Shown: positions 23,831 through 35,034 of the stretch, piece by piece
Layout: each line of letters begins with the position of its first letter
How positions within the stretch are numbered: position 1 is the first letter of the stretch
Assembly: GCA_002633025.1 (NCBI GenBank)
Contig: NMRB01000718.1
Coordinates: 187,921-251,920, forward strand
Source: Notospermus geniculatus
Taxonomy: Eukaryota > Nemertea > Pilidiophora > Heteronemertea > Lineidae
Direction of reading: 5' to 3'
Length of the DNA stretch: 64,000 nt
Notes under the pieces: model-generated
What the model was told of the DNA's origin: nothing
What the model saw: the letters and a program-made list of their open reading frames with translations, nothing else
Database searches by the model: none
Made by a program: the position numbers and the translations under genes

Positions 23831-26800
23831 CTAGGTTTTCCTGGTGTGGATGAAAGCTGACAATCGATGATACATGTACATTATGTATATTGAAAAATAA
23901 AACACTAGTCTACATGTAGTACATTGTATACATATCGTGGGCAAAATTTCTGTTTCCGCTACCGATTTGCAAGTGTTTATGTTTATTTCTTACATGCAGC
24001 TTCATTACATAAAAAGAAATAAGTTGGACGTCGACTTACAGTTCCTCCAGACGCTTCATATTTGTAAACGTTCCAGGCTGAATACTGGTGATCTTATTGT
24101 CGGAGAGATCTCTGAAATAAGCACCATTCGATGATTGAGAGTAAAAAGTTGCACTGCATGTATAGACGGTTGTAAAAAATAATGTATAAGACTTCTGAAG
24201 TTTCAAACGGGGATTTGGTTTTTGGGGAATCTGCCCGGGATGATTCCTACCAGTACTGTACATGTATATCCATTACGAAACGAAGAAATTAACAAAGTGA
24301 ATGGTGAGTTAATGGTTGGGTAAGTGAAAGAGTTAGGGTTAGGGCTTGGAGGAATTATACCTCCAAGGTTAGGGTAAGGGTCAGGGTTAGTGTTGGGAGT
24401 AGTATTAGGATTGGGATTAAAATTAGGATCAGGATTAGCTTTTGCTATGTAGGTTAGGAAAAAAAGTTGGCCGTAATGGATATATCAGTTAGGAAAAAAA
24501 GTTCGCGCCCGGGATAGACAGGCCTACTTACATCCATTTTAACTCTTTATATATGCTCAGTTGCGGAAAACTGGTAAAGTCATTCGAAGCAAGACTCCTG
24601 AAAAGAAACCAAAGTACATGTATAAGAAAATATATTACACAAAGATCTTTGGAATTCGGTGGGAGACTGATTTTAGTTTGTCGCTAACTCGAGGGAAACA
24701 GTATGTACAATACTTACAAATAACGGACTTGCGTCGGCACGGCATTCGGCAAACTGCTCAAACTGAGATGTTCGCACGTCACATTATGTAATTTATTGGT
24801 GCACTTACACATTGAACGATCGCATGCCGGTTTTTCGGTTGTAACTGTAAAAGAAATATGATATCGATCAATCACTTCGGTTGTTTTTCCTGACATCTCT
24901 TGATTAATCCCTGAAGGAAACCATTCCGACTTATCTCTTGAAATAGCGCTCCGATTCGCCCTTTTCCTTCAACGCACTTTATTGGTTAGTGACGCGACAG
25001 ATCACTCTGATTCGCCACGTTAAAAAGTACATGTATTCCGATTGGTTCATTCTGATTGGTCTCTTAATACAAAGCATGTTCGATGCACCTTTTCAAACTC
25101 CTTTACGAAGCACTCTGATTGGCTCCATGCACCGCACATACAACTTAGTCTCATAACAACCCTCTGATTGGTCCCTTTACCAAGGACAACTCTACTCTTT
25201 AAAGCACTCTGGTTCGTATCAGAATTAAGAATCCTTTTCTGATTTTGATAGATTTTGAAGACCTTACGTTTGTCATTCGGACACTCAGCATTGAAATCCG
25301 TCCCATCAGGAGAGAGTGTCATCAGCCGCGGCTTTTTGTCGAAATTACTGCACTGCGCGTCCCCTACATCGATATTTTTCTCCTTTAGCCACTTCAAAAA
25401 GTTCTTTTCATCACAATTACACGTGAGTGCGACCCCATTTAACGTTCTGCAAAGACGAAAATGTCAGTAGAATTGACACAGTGAGTTGACGTGAGTGCTT
25501 TTGGCCTTTTAGGTGTAAAAGAATCTAATGTCCCACGATATGTGATGTCCCCCCAACAACACATTTACGGATTAAGCGTACCATTGAATAGGAGCAGTCA
25601 GCCGCGCATATTGCCAAAAGATGGCAGCAAAGTTCTAGCGGACCAATGTACAGGGGAATCTACGTGATTGCTGCACGAATGACTGGGTCCGCCATATGCA
25701 TTGAATTGGGCCGTAGTGACACCTATTGGTCAACTCGCTGACAGCTCCTATTGGATTATAGGGACCAAGACCCTTAATCCTGTGACAAACAATGCAGGGG
25801 GACATCAGGAGGGTGGGGGCATTAGATTCTATCACACCTCCCCATGTAGGCCTACGTCTGAGCCAGAGGCGAAAATCAACTTGAAATGCTACGAGTATAA
25901 CTTGTCACCCATGCAAAACTTCAACCGTAATATGCATTCTTCAAACAACCTGCAAAGATGACACATCGTCCCAACTGTATGATGGGCCCACAATCGATTT
26001 TCGTGGTCGCCAAGAAAATAGGGAGGTTTCGCAAATCTGACGAAAAACGAAGTACGAAATACGAAATTGGACTTCACTTCCATGACGTAATATATTTCAG
26101 GAGATGGTTGGTACCGCAAATATCGCCTGCTGCAAGAGCGTCTTTTAGCGTGTTACGTTTAAAACCGAAAGAGTTACGGTGTATATTAAACTTTGAAATT
26201 TATCTTTCGTTTCCACTTCGTAGATACGAAGGTGAAATTTATAAATTCAAGATACACCGTAGCTCTTTCGGTTTAATGTAATACGCCAAAAGACGCTCTT
26301 GCAGCAGGCGATATTTGCGGTACCAACCATCTCCTGAAAAACGTTACGTCATGGAGATGAAGTCCAATTTCGTATTTCGTAGGCCTACTTCGTTTTTCGT
26401 CAGATTTGCGAAAACTCCCTAATGTCCAAGTGTGCTGTGGCCGGCAACGACCACTCACCACGAAAATTCTGTGGTGACCACGAGCTGCCACAAGTTGCCG
26501 AAAATCAAACATGTTTGATTTCTCACCACGAAAATTGCTCGTGGTTGCGAGTTGTGGTGATGCGTGGCCATCAGCAGCACACGAGACCACTGAGTGGTGA
26601 CGTCTGCTGTAAACCGGCAACCGCCACAAAAACTGCCGACCACGAAAATTGCCTGTACGAGCAACGAAAATGGTGACGTGTATCGCACGCCAAAATGGAC
26701 ATAATTCTGAATTAATATCCACATTAATTCAAATGAATTAATGTCCACATTAAATCGACCAATAGGATTTGATTTTTATATGTGGACATATATTCGATTT

Positions 26801-28343
26801 AATGTCCACATTAAATCGATTTAATACCACCATTAATTCGATTTAATGTCCACATTAATTCAAGCAGCTACTTCCGCCGATAAATGCACAATCGACCAAT
26901 CAGAAGAGACTTTTTAATGTGGACATTAATTCCATTTTATGTCTACATTAATTCGAGCCCATGCACATCCGCCACTAAAAACTCTTCTCTGATTGGTAGC
27001 TGGTGCATTTATCGGCGGAAGTAGCAGATTGATTTAATGTGGACATTAAATCGATTTAAAGTGGACATTAAATCGAATTAATGTGGACATTAAATCGAAT
27101 TAATGGTGGTATTAAATCGATTTAATGTGGACATTAAATCGATTTAATGTGGACATATAAAAATCAAATCCTATTGGTCAATTTAATGTGGACATTAATT
27201 CGTTGAATTAATGTGGATATTAATTCCGAATTTTGTCCACTCCGGCGTGCGATAGACGTGTGCTGCAGGCTTAAAGTTACTTACAGGGTTTTGAGTTCAT
27301 TCAACCCGGCAAAGTCCTTTCTACTTATTGTCGTCAGAGGGTTGTAGTCGAGGTTCCTGTAGATAGTGTAAATGTAAAATAAGCCGCATTTACATTACAA
27401 GAATTTAACCCGGTTTAATTTGCTCTGGGTCAGAACCGAGGTATAGATTCGCCCCATATCAGGTTACAAATTTCTTTAAAGCAATGTAAACGGAACCGGG
27501 GTGGGATCGGGGCAGCCTCGGTTATGACAACCATACGCATGCGATATACAGTCAAAATGGAGGCACCAATTTCAGTGTTGTCCTGCAACACTGGCGTTTA
27601 CTCCTATCCGGGGCACACCACAGGTGCGTGTTTAAACTACGAAATTACACCGGGTTAGATCTTAACCCGGGGCGTGCCTCACCACTTTTGCTGGGGTAAA
27701 CTACACCGGTGTAACACATTTTTTGATCTGGAGCAAATTTATGTGCGCGTTTACATTTGTCACTTACACCGGGTTAATTCGCAACGGGTGCTGCCCCGGG
27801 TTAAATTCGTGTAATGTAAACGCGGCTATAGATTAGGGAATTACGGTACTATCATGGAAATAGGCCTATCAAGTGCAGAAACTTCTTTTTCATTTTTGTC
27901 AAAGACCGACACAGATCAGACTTGGTTGGTGCGTTGGCCTCTGAACAACGTTGAGCGCGGTCAGTGCTGAATTGGTGCAGCGTAAAGGCGTTCCAAGTGA
28001 GGTATGCAATCACTCGAACACAGCAGAGCAGCGATTCTGGCCGTAAAATTCGGCCAAATTATCCGTCTGTGTGCGCCTTGTTTTATGGGCCACCGGAAGT
28101 TCGTTTCGACACTACATGTACTTACAAACTGCTTGTTTTTGGTGGAAACTTTGGTAATGTAATTAGATCTCTATTCGAGCAGTCCACTGTCCAAGTAGAT
28201 TCTTTAGACTGACATGAGCACAGAGGTTTATTTCCCTGACAAGCCTGCTTCTTCGATGCTCCTCGGACGGCGCGCATTTGGATTAAAAGCCAAAGAGCCA
28301 GCACCGTCCCGAAACATCTGTGAGCCGTTGTTATAGACACCAT
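22807..28343 (-). CDS. Upstream LRR cassette: alternative N-terminus or partial copy of the receptor
   Basis: Eight exon-like units on the receptor strand: 28343-28126 (signal peptide plus LRRNT, with [10 protein letters not shown]), 27356-27285 (LRR), 25446-25268 (LRRCT, LTCNCDEKNFLKWL), 24844-24718 (second LRRNT, ACDRSMCKCTN), 24597-24532 (22-residue LRR), 24111-24040, 23729-23658 and 22878-22807 (24-residue LRRs). All have good acceptors and donors, and all LRR units share the same phase, so the last one can join the LRR at 22011 in frame; that product would be about 1422 residues. The SP exon, first LRR and last two LRRs are near-identical to units of the downstream gene, as are their introns. 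No HRM, GAIN or 7TM exons of its own lie between 22807 and the downstream gene, so it is either spliced onto it or is an incomplete copy. An in-frame ATG also exists at 28355. Confidence 0.7.
24331..24436. repeat. Degenerate telomere-like (TTAGGG) stretch
   Basis: Words such as GTTAGGGTTAGGG and GGTTAGGGTAAGGGTCAGGG recur and then decay into TTAGGATTGGGATTAAAATTAGGATCAGG. A short inverted pair (GGAGGAATTATACCTCC) interrupts it. It is an interstitial simple repeat in a receptor-cassette intron, not a chromosome end. Confidence 0.6.
26020..26421. mobile_element. Fold-back MITE
   Basis: About 400 bp. The left arm contains GGTTTCGCAAATCTGACG, GAGATGGTTGGTACCGCAAA and CTGCTGCAAGAGCG; the right arm is the inverted equivalent, with CGCTCTTGCAGCAGG and CAGATTTGCGAAAACTCCCT. 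It occupies an intron of the upstream LRR cassette and is absent from the corresponding place in the duplicated receptor block, so it arrived after duplication. Confidence 0.8.
26681..27254. mobile_element. AT-rich fold-back element with 22-bp palindromic units
   Basis: Ends are TATCGCACGCC and its complement GGCGTGCGATA. Both arms are built from repeats of TTTAATGTGGACATTAAATCGA, a word that is itself palindromic. The centre has an inner inverted pair (TTCCGCCGATAAATGCAC and its complement). It has no open frame of interest and is absent from the paralogous receptor intron. Confidence 0.85.
27382..27827. mobile_element. MITE with AGCCGCATTTACATTA ends
   Basis: A 446-bp element whose right end, TAATGTAAACGCGGCT, is the inverted complement of its left. 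Inner arms carry TTAACCCGG and CCGGGTTAA. The paralogous receptor intron reads straight across this site, so the insertion boundary is directly visible. A short ATA direct repeat flanks it. Confidence 0.85.
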
Positions 28344-28750
28344 TGTTACAGTCACTTTGTTTTATAATCTTTGTCACTGACGCCCGATGGCAAGGTTTGT
28401 GGTCAGGAAGCAGAGGCGGCCATTTTTGTTCCTTTTAATTGCTACTGGAATATCGCCTGCAAAGATAAATCATGATATACATGAACCATCAAAACATGTG
28501 ATGTTTATACCCATCTATAGCATTCAGCTTGGCGAACCTGCCCTGAACGATGTCATTGATGAAGAATCAGGGCGTATATTACTTGCTGAAGCATCCTGTA
28601 CCTTCTTTCACCAGCTGGGGGCGGATGAGGTGCGATCACAAAGGTACCGGTATACAAAATGAGTTTCACAACTCAAAGCGACTGTAGCGATGAACGACGC
28701 CTTAGAGACATCACACTGACATCTATCGGCTGGTCGCTGCAATTAGTAAT

Positions 28751-29512
28751 GCGGGTGATCCACCGACTTTACGACGAGTTTACGATCCGTTTGCGATTAG
28801 TTTACGACGGCAGTCGTCAACGAATCGCAAACTGATCGTAAAGAAATGACGTGACGTTGAAGCTGGTCCACCGAACTAAATCAAACATGTTTGATCTCGT
28901 CGTAAACTCGTCGCANCCATAAAGTGTGTTGCACATCAGTGTACTCCACTTTTTTCATAAGCCCCTTTCAGCTGGTAACAGCAATTTTGAATCCCCACCC
29001 CTTTTGGCTGGGTACTTTTCAGTCCCCACCCCCTAAAGCTGGGTACTCTGCAATCCCCACCCCAAATGGCTGGGTCATTTGTGAGACGTTTTAAAGGGCT
29101 TTTTTGCAGGACACATGGACCACACTAGGCAGGGGAGGGCTTAAGGCGGGGGAAATTGTCTTTTTATTTATTCCCGTGGGCTTTCTGCGGGGTTATGGGT
29201 GAAATAGGGGGGCTTATTTGACCCAGCGCGGGTCCCGCCGATGCGGCTTGAAAAACGCCCCTTTACCCGCAATTTTTGGTACACTGATGTGCAACACACT
29301 TTATGGGGAGTGATCCCCCCGGGCGTAAACTCTCGTCATCGCAAACTAGTCGTCAACAGAATTCAGTCGTGAACGAGTCGCAAACTCGTCGTGAACGAAT
29401 CGTGAACGATGATCCACTGGCTATGATATTTCGTCGTAAACTAGTCGCAAACTCGTCGCGAACTAATCGCAAACTGATCGTAAACTCGTCGTAAAGTCGG
29501 TGGATCACCCGC
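28751..29512. mobile_element. Fold-back element (outer) with a second MITE nested inside
   Basis: Outer arms begin GCGGGTGATCCACCGACTTT and end with the complement. They are filled with variants of GTAAACTCGTCGCAAACTCGTCG. The sequence 28917-29306 interrupts it and has its own inverted ends, CCATAAAGTGTGTTGCACAT and complement. The inner element contains about three 31-bp units of CCCCACCCC..GCTGGGTACT (28990-29075). An ambiguous base at 28916 marks the left nesting junction. Confidence 0.85.
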
Positions 29513-32500
29513 ATAACTTCCACAGAAGGCCGCACACTTGTCGGAGGCACTCCACACATGCGTCGAAATGTAGGCCTTTGGTGCACACTGACGTTGTGAT
29601 TTTGAACGAAGCATCAGGCAGGGTTAAAAGGACGCTGTACCTTTTCGATGAAATGATTTTGACACGATATTCAGCGAAGAAAGCTGACAAAACAACGAAT
29701 TGCCGTGAATTGAAATTTACTGATACGAATCAGCGTCTTGTGTTGGTAAAGCACTCGTCACTACCCTCCACGCTACAATATGGGAAGACCTTCAAGCCGG
29801 AATTCTTTTGTTCTTAAGCTTGCTGTACAGCAAAATAAACAGTCATAAATGATATATTGTCTCGTTACGCCGTACAATGAGGCAGCTAATTGTTGCCACT
29901 TCAGTCTGGTTTTACAGTCCCAATGCGACCGGTGTAAGATCTGCCAGTGTCCCCATCTCTGAGTGTTCCCCTACTATTGTCTGACGGAATAAGCGGCGAC
30001 TTGACGATAGGGGACACACAGAGAATTATGTCGATCTATCCGGCAGCGTTTCCCAAACAATAGGGGGGGGGCACACTGATCCACAGAAACACTGGCAGAA
30101 ATAACACTTGTACTCTCTGCATTGGCCTTTCGTGGGTGATTTCAAAGTTACATTTTGTACAGCAAGCACTAACACCAACGAAATCACCGAAAGTTTCAAA
30201 AGACACATTACCTGCTCGTGATTTATGTCAGGAGTAATGTCCGAACCTGCCAAAATAGCCCGGACATTTTCAGGAAAACGTTTATTCAAAACACATTACA
30301 TAGGTGCCTGAAGTGTCTCCTTGAGACTGAACCGGTGTGCTACTTCTCAAATAAATACCTACAAGTACATTGATATCAATTTGGTAAAGAAATTTAGGGC
30401 GTACATTCAGTACGTTATCTCTTCGACTGACATGCACTGATTTTATAACGTCATACGGTTATAAAGTGATAATACAAAGTCATAAATTGTCAAAACCAAA
30501 CTTCGGTTTGGTGTCCACGCCTGACACTTCCCGAGATGACCAAGAGCTCGGATCGACCACAGGCGTATGTAACGAAATGGCCATTTTTGGAACAGTCTGA
30601 GAAGTTGTGATTTTCTTGTCGCAACCTTAACGTAGATTCAGAAGAAAGCATTGTTGTCAATTTTTTAATCTGCGCTTTTCGGCCGCCATTTTGGATTTCA
30701 AGATGGCCGCCATTCAGGACACATTTCTGCTTATAACTTGAAAATTGGAGTTGGTTGAGAAAGGTAGTCTGTGCTGCAGGAGATTCCTCCCATTCCATTG
30801 AAGCCAAGTGAGACCATGGTAATTCGTCGCAATCTTTATCAACAAGGGTGGAGCCAAGTCATGACTTGTAAAAGTGCAGAACGTACGTGAAAGGCACTTC
30901 AAAGTGGTCATGATCATGTTCAGGAGATGAATGTGAAGTCACGAATCGAAGCGTTGGAAACATGCCCAATTCCTGTTATGAGGTAGACATGGAATTCTGG
31001 AGAGGAGGCCCAAGTCCTGACAAGAGTGAAGGAAAGATAAATGCGACGACAATCACGTCACATGGCAGACTTATGAGTGGAGTGTGACGTCATTGTCATC
31101 GTTTACGTTTATCGTTTGTTGTCTCAACATCTCTACTATCACTTTCTCTCCTGAAGGCGTCTGCAGGCGAAGGTAACAAAATACGCAACGTTTGTCGGTC
31201 ATTCTCTACCATGAAAACCATTGTCAAGGGGCGTAACTCATCGAAGATTTCCGGAGTTTCCTGAGGTTGCACAGGATGCACCTCGCTCAGCCTGCCTTTG
31301 GGCCTTTGGCTTTCAAATCCCATTTTAATATTTTATTAAAATCGGTACTAGCGACTACGGGTAGAATAGTACTGACATTATCCATCTAGCTCCCTTCGGT
31401 TGCTTCGGAGTTGGTGCATTCAGTTCATTTATATGCCGATAATGAAAGTCGCGTTCATTTTTGTTGAACATGTCAGCTCTGAGTGATGGGTACACATTAA
31501 TTGCTCATTCAGAAAATCTCCAGCCTGGAAACACGAATTAGCAATCAGCATCGACAATTATGACTTTTTTCTCCTTATTAATGGTTTCATCAGGAGGTAT
31601 AGATTTTTGAATGCGTACCATGGTACCGTATGATTGGTTTCTGCGGACGTGATTTCGCGTCCGGGATCAGGCCGTCCGTTGGTGTGTCGTTTATACTGAG
31701 TGTTTATAAAGCGGTCAGGTTTTTTATGACTCTCACGGTGACGGATCAGTTTATTTGTTCAATTTGAGCTACTGGAACGTCCCCGGATTATAACAAAAAC
31801 TCAATCACATTCAACGATCCATCACAGGATGAAATTGGAAATTCTGACCCAGATGCGGCGGGCATCGAAAACAGATGACAAAATGTCCCCTTTGTCATAT
31901 TCTGCTGCATAATGCATGATGGCATACCTATGACTATAAACTGGAATATCTATATACATGTAGGCCCTGGTCCATGTAATAACTAGATGCTGTCGTTGTT
32001 GTCACGCGACCCGTTTAATGTACCGGTACATGTAGGCTATTTGTCATTTTACCATATAATATTGAAATTCACTGCCAGATGTCATAAAAAGCAATCATGC
32101 CAATGTCTTATGACGTCATATTCATACAACATATCTCAAGAATGTGAAACTGACGCCGGATGCTCGATACCGCCGCCTGCCAATTAGTGTAGGCCTACTG
32201 GTTTACCTGGAAATTTTGGAGTTATTTTGTAGGATTGTCATTTGGATGGCAAAAATGAACAAAAGTCTTTCAAATAATTCTACCCTTTGGTCATCAATTT
32301 GGTGAAAATCCAACAGAAAGATATCGTCTGCTCATGCGTGTCTCCTGTTGAGTACAAACTAGACCGTGACCTGTCCCATTTCGTCTGAATGATGTGAGTA
32401 AGAGAAAACCACAGGTGGGCTTTGATAGAAAAACCATCCAAAAGTATTCTTTTATAACTTTACACCAGTCGGTATATCAACGGCATGTTCATTCTACTGA

Positions 32501-32530
32501 GGAGATCTTTATGATGGTCTTAATATGGCC

Positions 32531-32670
32531 TATACACACGATCCAATTTTTCATCCAATTTTCTGAATATGTTCAATAAAGGCCTACATGCGGGTTTATA
32601 CATTGAAGCCCCAATAGGCCCGGAATCTGAATTTCCAAAAAATTGGATGAAAAATTGGATCGTGTGTATA
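32531..32670. mobile_element. Short MITE
   Basis: TATACACACGATCCAATTTT at the left and its inverted complement at the right enclose about 100 bases. Each arm continues with TTCATCCAATTTT/AAAATTGGATGAA. Non-coding, intergenic. Confidence 0.8.
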
Positions 32671-34510
32671 CTACTATAGGCAGTTACATGTGTAAAGGAA
32701 ATCCATGCGGTGTCACTTGAGAACGAATTTGACGACTTCAATTTCCAATTTGATCAACTAGCGCTTTGACGCTTTTAGTAGGCCTACTCCTGACCCCCGC
32801 CCCGTAATCCATCCGAATGACTGATGAGTGGGAAGAGCACTGTCCACCGACAAAGTTTCCGGTTCGAGAAGAATTAAGACAATTATTTCACCCGTACTTA
32901 CCTTCAACTCATCCACGCGTCCTATCATATGTATGAATAACCCCGTTGACCCCAAATCACCATTCCTTAAAGTCGAGTTGAAAAAATCTATGTCACTTCC
33001 TTCTCGACGCTAATCTATACGACATATTGAATTTTTCGAATCAAGATCGTCTGAAGTATCAAAGTAAATCGAGAACTATCGGATGACACACGCCCGGAAA
33101 TCGATCTGAATGATGTGACGATGGTAAATAATCGACTGTGCGCCGGACGAATTCGCCTTCATGCAACGCGCCCTATCGGAATGCTTATTTCGTCAACACA
33201 CCGAGTCCACCTGCCTTACACGGATATTCTTCAATTAAAAGAGATTTGTTGACAGTTTCTCACAATGACATTTTGAATACTTCGTGGGGTAAATAGGTCG
33301 GGGGTATTTTCGGAACAATCGTAGAAATTTGCCGCATTCAGAGAGATTCAATTGAAATTCGTCACATGATACTTGACATTTTGGAGATGATTCTTTGATC
33401 AAGACTGGACATTATTCCTCTTCTATCTGAGAGATATGCGCCGTCTCGGTCTTGCGACCTGGGGAGTCACTGTGACTTGTCGGCATGTGATACAAGGCAA
33501 TTCGTCAGTGACCTATGCTCCGACATGGGGATGGTGGACTCCGATCGAAATCAGATTGCGGTATGACGCATCGCCACTATTTCACTCTCTTGGTTTGTCG
33601 CGCAGTGACACGCATTCAAGGACCGGCCGTCGGAAACTCAAACTGCGGGCATATGACGTGATCGTAGCCGGTTCAAATGATATCCAAGGGAGAAACTTCA
33701 AAATGATCATTGCTAATCGTCGGCTTAACAACTTGCCGTAATAAGCGGGTCCATATCCATTCTGCTCATGGCGCGGTTGCCAGTTGCACAAAAGTTAAAA
33801 ATCACTGTTTATCTTGGTGTTAACTTATCCCAAAATGTTACTTTTGTTAGTTAAAAACAAGTTAGGGATTTTAACAGGAACAGCTAAATTAACAGACTTT
33901 TATCTTTTTAACTTTTGTAAACCGGCCCCTGAGCGTGCCACAACATCATGACATATAACGCAACTCAAATTTCGCGCGCCCAGTCTTCGTCATGACGTCA
34001 TCACCTGGCAAAGGCCATTACTTTGTGCTATCGTTGATTCCAGCGAGAATGGCCCATTTGCTAAAGTCTTAAAACATGATGTTGAGACATGGCCTTCTAA
34101 TTCAACGAAAATAAACGACACTAAAACAGTATCCTGTTGTTATTCGCGGTAAGTTATAGCTAGCTTTCTCTGTCCTTATTGAGATGTCAGTTTTGTCCTC
34201 GATTGTCTCATGACGAATTAAATAAATAACTTCGAAAAATTGAAAACCAGTCCAGTGCAGTGCAGATGGAGTGCATAAGTGCAGTGCATGCGGTGTACAT
34301 TTCATGAAGGGCTTCAGTATAATCGAATTGCACAGCACCTTTGTACGGGATTAGGATTACTGTCATGTCATTTGGGGAAGTGGGTAGTAAGTGGCCATGG
34401 ATGCCGTATGCAGTGTGTGTGTGGGGTTCAGGCTATAGGCCTAGGCCTACCGGTAGGCCCAGCCAAGAAATAAAAAATCAACATGCATTCCGACCGACAA
34501 CCAACCACAC

Positions 34511-34942
34511 CAGTCAGGAACTTTTGCCGCATCGGAGGTGACCTCCCAATCGAAAAAACTCCCGGTCGGGAGGTAATAACCGAATTGAGTTTTCGTACAC
34601 CTCCCAATTGGGATTTCAATGTTCTCTTCCCTTCCCAACTTTCATCAAGTATTGGGGAAAATCAATGTCAACTCGGCCAGAAAATTTACTTCAATCAGAA
34701 ATTTTTTTCACACAAACCTTGATCTTTGTTTCACGTTTTCCACTGGTTACGACCATGCGCAAATGCGCGATGTGATGCGCAAATCAGTTCTTAGATTTTG
34801 AACTGCCTGATCGAGACATTCCTCCTGTTCAAGCAACAAAAAATTACAACATAATATCCCGTTTCGGGCACAACCTCCCAGTCGGGAGATGCAAAATCCC
34901 AATCGGGAGGTGATCTCCCGATGCGGCAAAAGTTCCTGACTG
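34511..34942. mobile_element. Fold-back element beside the TIPRL coding start
   Basis: The ends are CAGTCAGGAACTTTTGCCGC and its complement, flanked on both sides by the 5-bp word CACAC. The arms contain repeated CTCCCAATCGGGAG-type palindromes. The right end is only about 80 bp from the splice acceptor at 35020 that precedes the TIPRL start codon, so it lies in the 5' intron or promoter region. Confidence 0.8.
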
Positions 34943-35034
34943 CACACAGTGGTGACACGCATTTTTTGCCTGCTCCTTGATCGTTTGATATGACTGCAGT
35001 CCATTTATTGTATTTTTTAGATCAGACTCTGGCC

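Larger units (their letters stand above)
28460..35020. other. Intergenic region between divergent receptor and TIPRL genes
   Basis: This stretch should include the promoters and non-coding first exons of both genes, but none could be placed. It holds nested MITEs (28751-29512), a hairpin element (32531-32670) and a 432-bp fold-back beside TIPRL (34511-34942). Open frames up to 105 codons show no known domain. One minus-strand frame, 30208-30026, encodes a hydrophobic start and six clustered cysteines and is described as a finding. Confidence 0.55.

Noticed and set aside
24331-24436. Telomere end
   Set aside because: The TTAGGG units are few, decayed and surrounded by receptor exons.
26681-27254. 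CRISPR-like array
   Set aside because: The repeats have no unique spacers, run into each other and form inverted arms; the genome is animal.
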